A model generated the notes under the pieces. That model was not told where the DNA came from, ran no database searches, and saw nothing but the letters and a program-made list of their open reading frames with translations. Positions 14,235-14,540 of a stretch of 14,540 nucleotides of DNA are shown in pieces. This DNA is from Aliarcobacter sp. (GTDB lineage Bacteria; Campylobacterota; Campylobacteria; Campylobacterales; Arcobacteraceae). Location: assembly GCA_023268955.1 (NCBI GenBank), contig JALRJW010000163.1, positions 1-14,540 of the forward strand, given 5' to 3'. Numbering within the stretch: the first letter of the stretch is position 1; every line of letters starts with the position of its first letter. The translations under genes were made by a program, and so were the position numbers.

Positions 14235-14540
14235 ATGCAAAAAAGACTTTATGATAAAACTCCATTAAATAAACTTTTGGTTGTAAATAAACCAATGTTT
14301 ATTTCTTCAAATATGTATTTAAATAAAATAAAAAGAAAATATAAAAATAAAAAAGCAGGTTTTAGTGGAACCCTTGACCCTTTTGCTAAGGGGTGTTTAA
14401 TTGTTGCTTTTGGTCAGTATTCTAAACTTTTTAATTATCTTAAAAAGACTCCTAAAACTTACAGAACAACAGTTTGGTTAGGTGCTCAATCGCACTCTTT
14501 AGATATTGAGAATATTTTTAAAATTGAAGAATCAAAAAAA
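14235..14540 (+). CDS. truB: tRNA pseudouridine-55 synthase (3' partial)
   Basis: The frame opens at ATG 14235 and runs to the window edge, giving 102 residues of an enzyme that is usually about 270-300. TruB converts U55 of the tRNA T-loop to pseudouridine. The start shows NKP (18-20), the family motif I. GFSGTLDPFAKGCLIVAFGQYSKLF (42-66) carries the catalytic Asp48 in GTLDP, and KTYRTTVWLGAQSHSLD follows as the next conserved stretch. The family's usual GHTGTLDP has Phe and Ser here (GFSGTLDP). I believe this form is common in Campylobacterota, but I could not check it. The gene starts 14 nt after the helicase frame ends, with only a weak AAAGA ribosome site, suggesting co-transcription. 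Confidence 0.93.
   Translation, partial: MQKRLYDKTPLNKLLVVNKPMFISSNMYLNKIKRKYKNKKAGFSGTLDPFAKGCLIVAFGQYSKLFNYLKKTPKTYRTTVWLGAQSHSLDIENIFKIEESKK

Noticed and set aside
1..14540. Mobile elements, CRISPR, defence or phage genes, tRNA or rRNA genes
   Set aside because: I saw no transposase, integrase, spaced identical repeats, terminal inverted repeats or cloverleaf sequences. Composition is uniform and the genes are core functions and transporters.

Overview
The window is AT-rich chromosomal DNA from a Campylobacterota bacterium, most likely an Arcobacter-group member. The evidence is the low GC content, the heavy use of AGA and A/T-ending codons, AAGGA ribosome sites followed by A-rich spacers, TATAAT-type -10 boxes with no clear -35, and a Rep/UvrD-type helicase gene directly upstream of truB. 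As I recall, that last gene pair is also adjacent in Campylobacter. I see no mobile element, CRISPR array, phage gene, rRNA or tRNA.

Left part (1-3251, plus strand): three separately promoted inner-membrane transporter genes. These are the 3' part of a permease of unknown substrate, an AEC-family carrier, and a YnfM-like MFS transporter. Between the first two (about 1002-1075) lies a small-RNA-like element: a -10 box, a 9-bp closing stem, a small inner hairpin, an exposed UCCUUU and a run of eight T's.

Middle part: on the minus strand, alaS (alanyl-tRNA synthetase) is followed 10 nt later by a small four-helix CopD-like membrane protein gene, which converges on the MFS gene. Divergent from alaS is trxA (thioredoxin), which has its own strong terminator. 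Then comes a plus-strand run, trxB (thioredoxin reductase), dapB (lysine/diaminopimelate synthesis), purF (purine synthesis) and a YhcC-type radical SAM gene. These are spaced 59 nt, 12 nt and a 1-nt TAATG overlap, and end at a bidirectional terminator. TrxA and TrxB together form the thioredoxin cycle but are uncoupled transcriptionally.

Right part: a minus-strand LysR-type regulator is divergent from a UvrD/PcrA/Rep-family helicase gene, followed by the 5' part of truB (tRNA pseudouridine-55 synthase), cut by the window edge.

The observation most worth a second look is in the helicase. An in-frame TAA at 13972-13974 lies just after helicase motif VI. The same frame then runs on for 81 codons that still encode the conserved C-terminal tail, including a Tudor-like module of the kind that binds RNA polymerase in UvrD/PcrA. 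This is a single nonsense codon, not a frameshift. It could be a real truncation, a recent mutation, readthrough, or a base error in the assembly. The small-RNA candidate is second. Otherwise the window is ordinary housekeeping DNA, and I do not see a convincing new multi-gene system.
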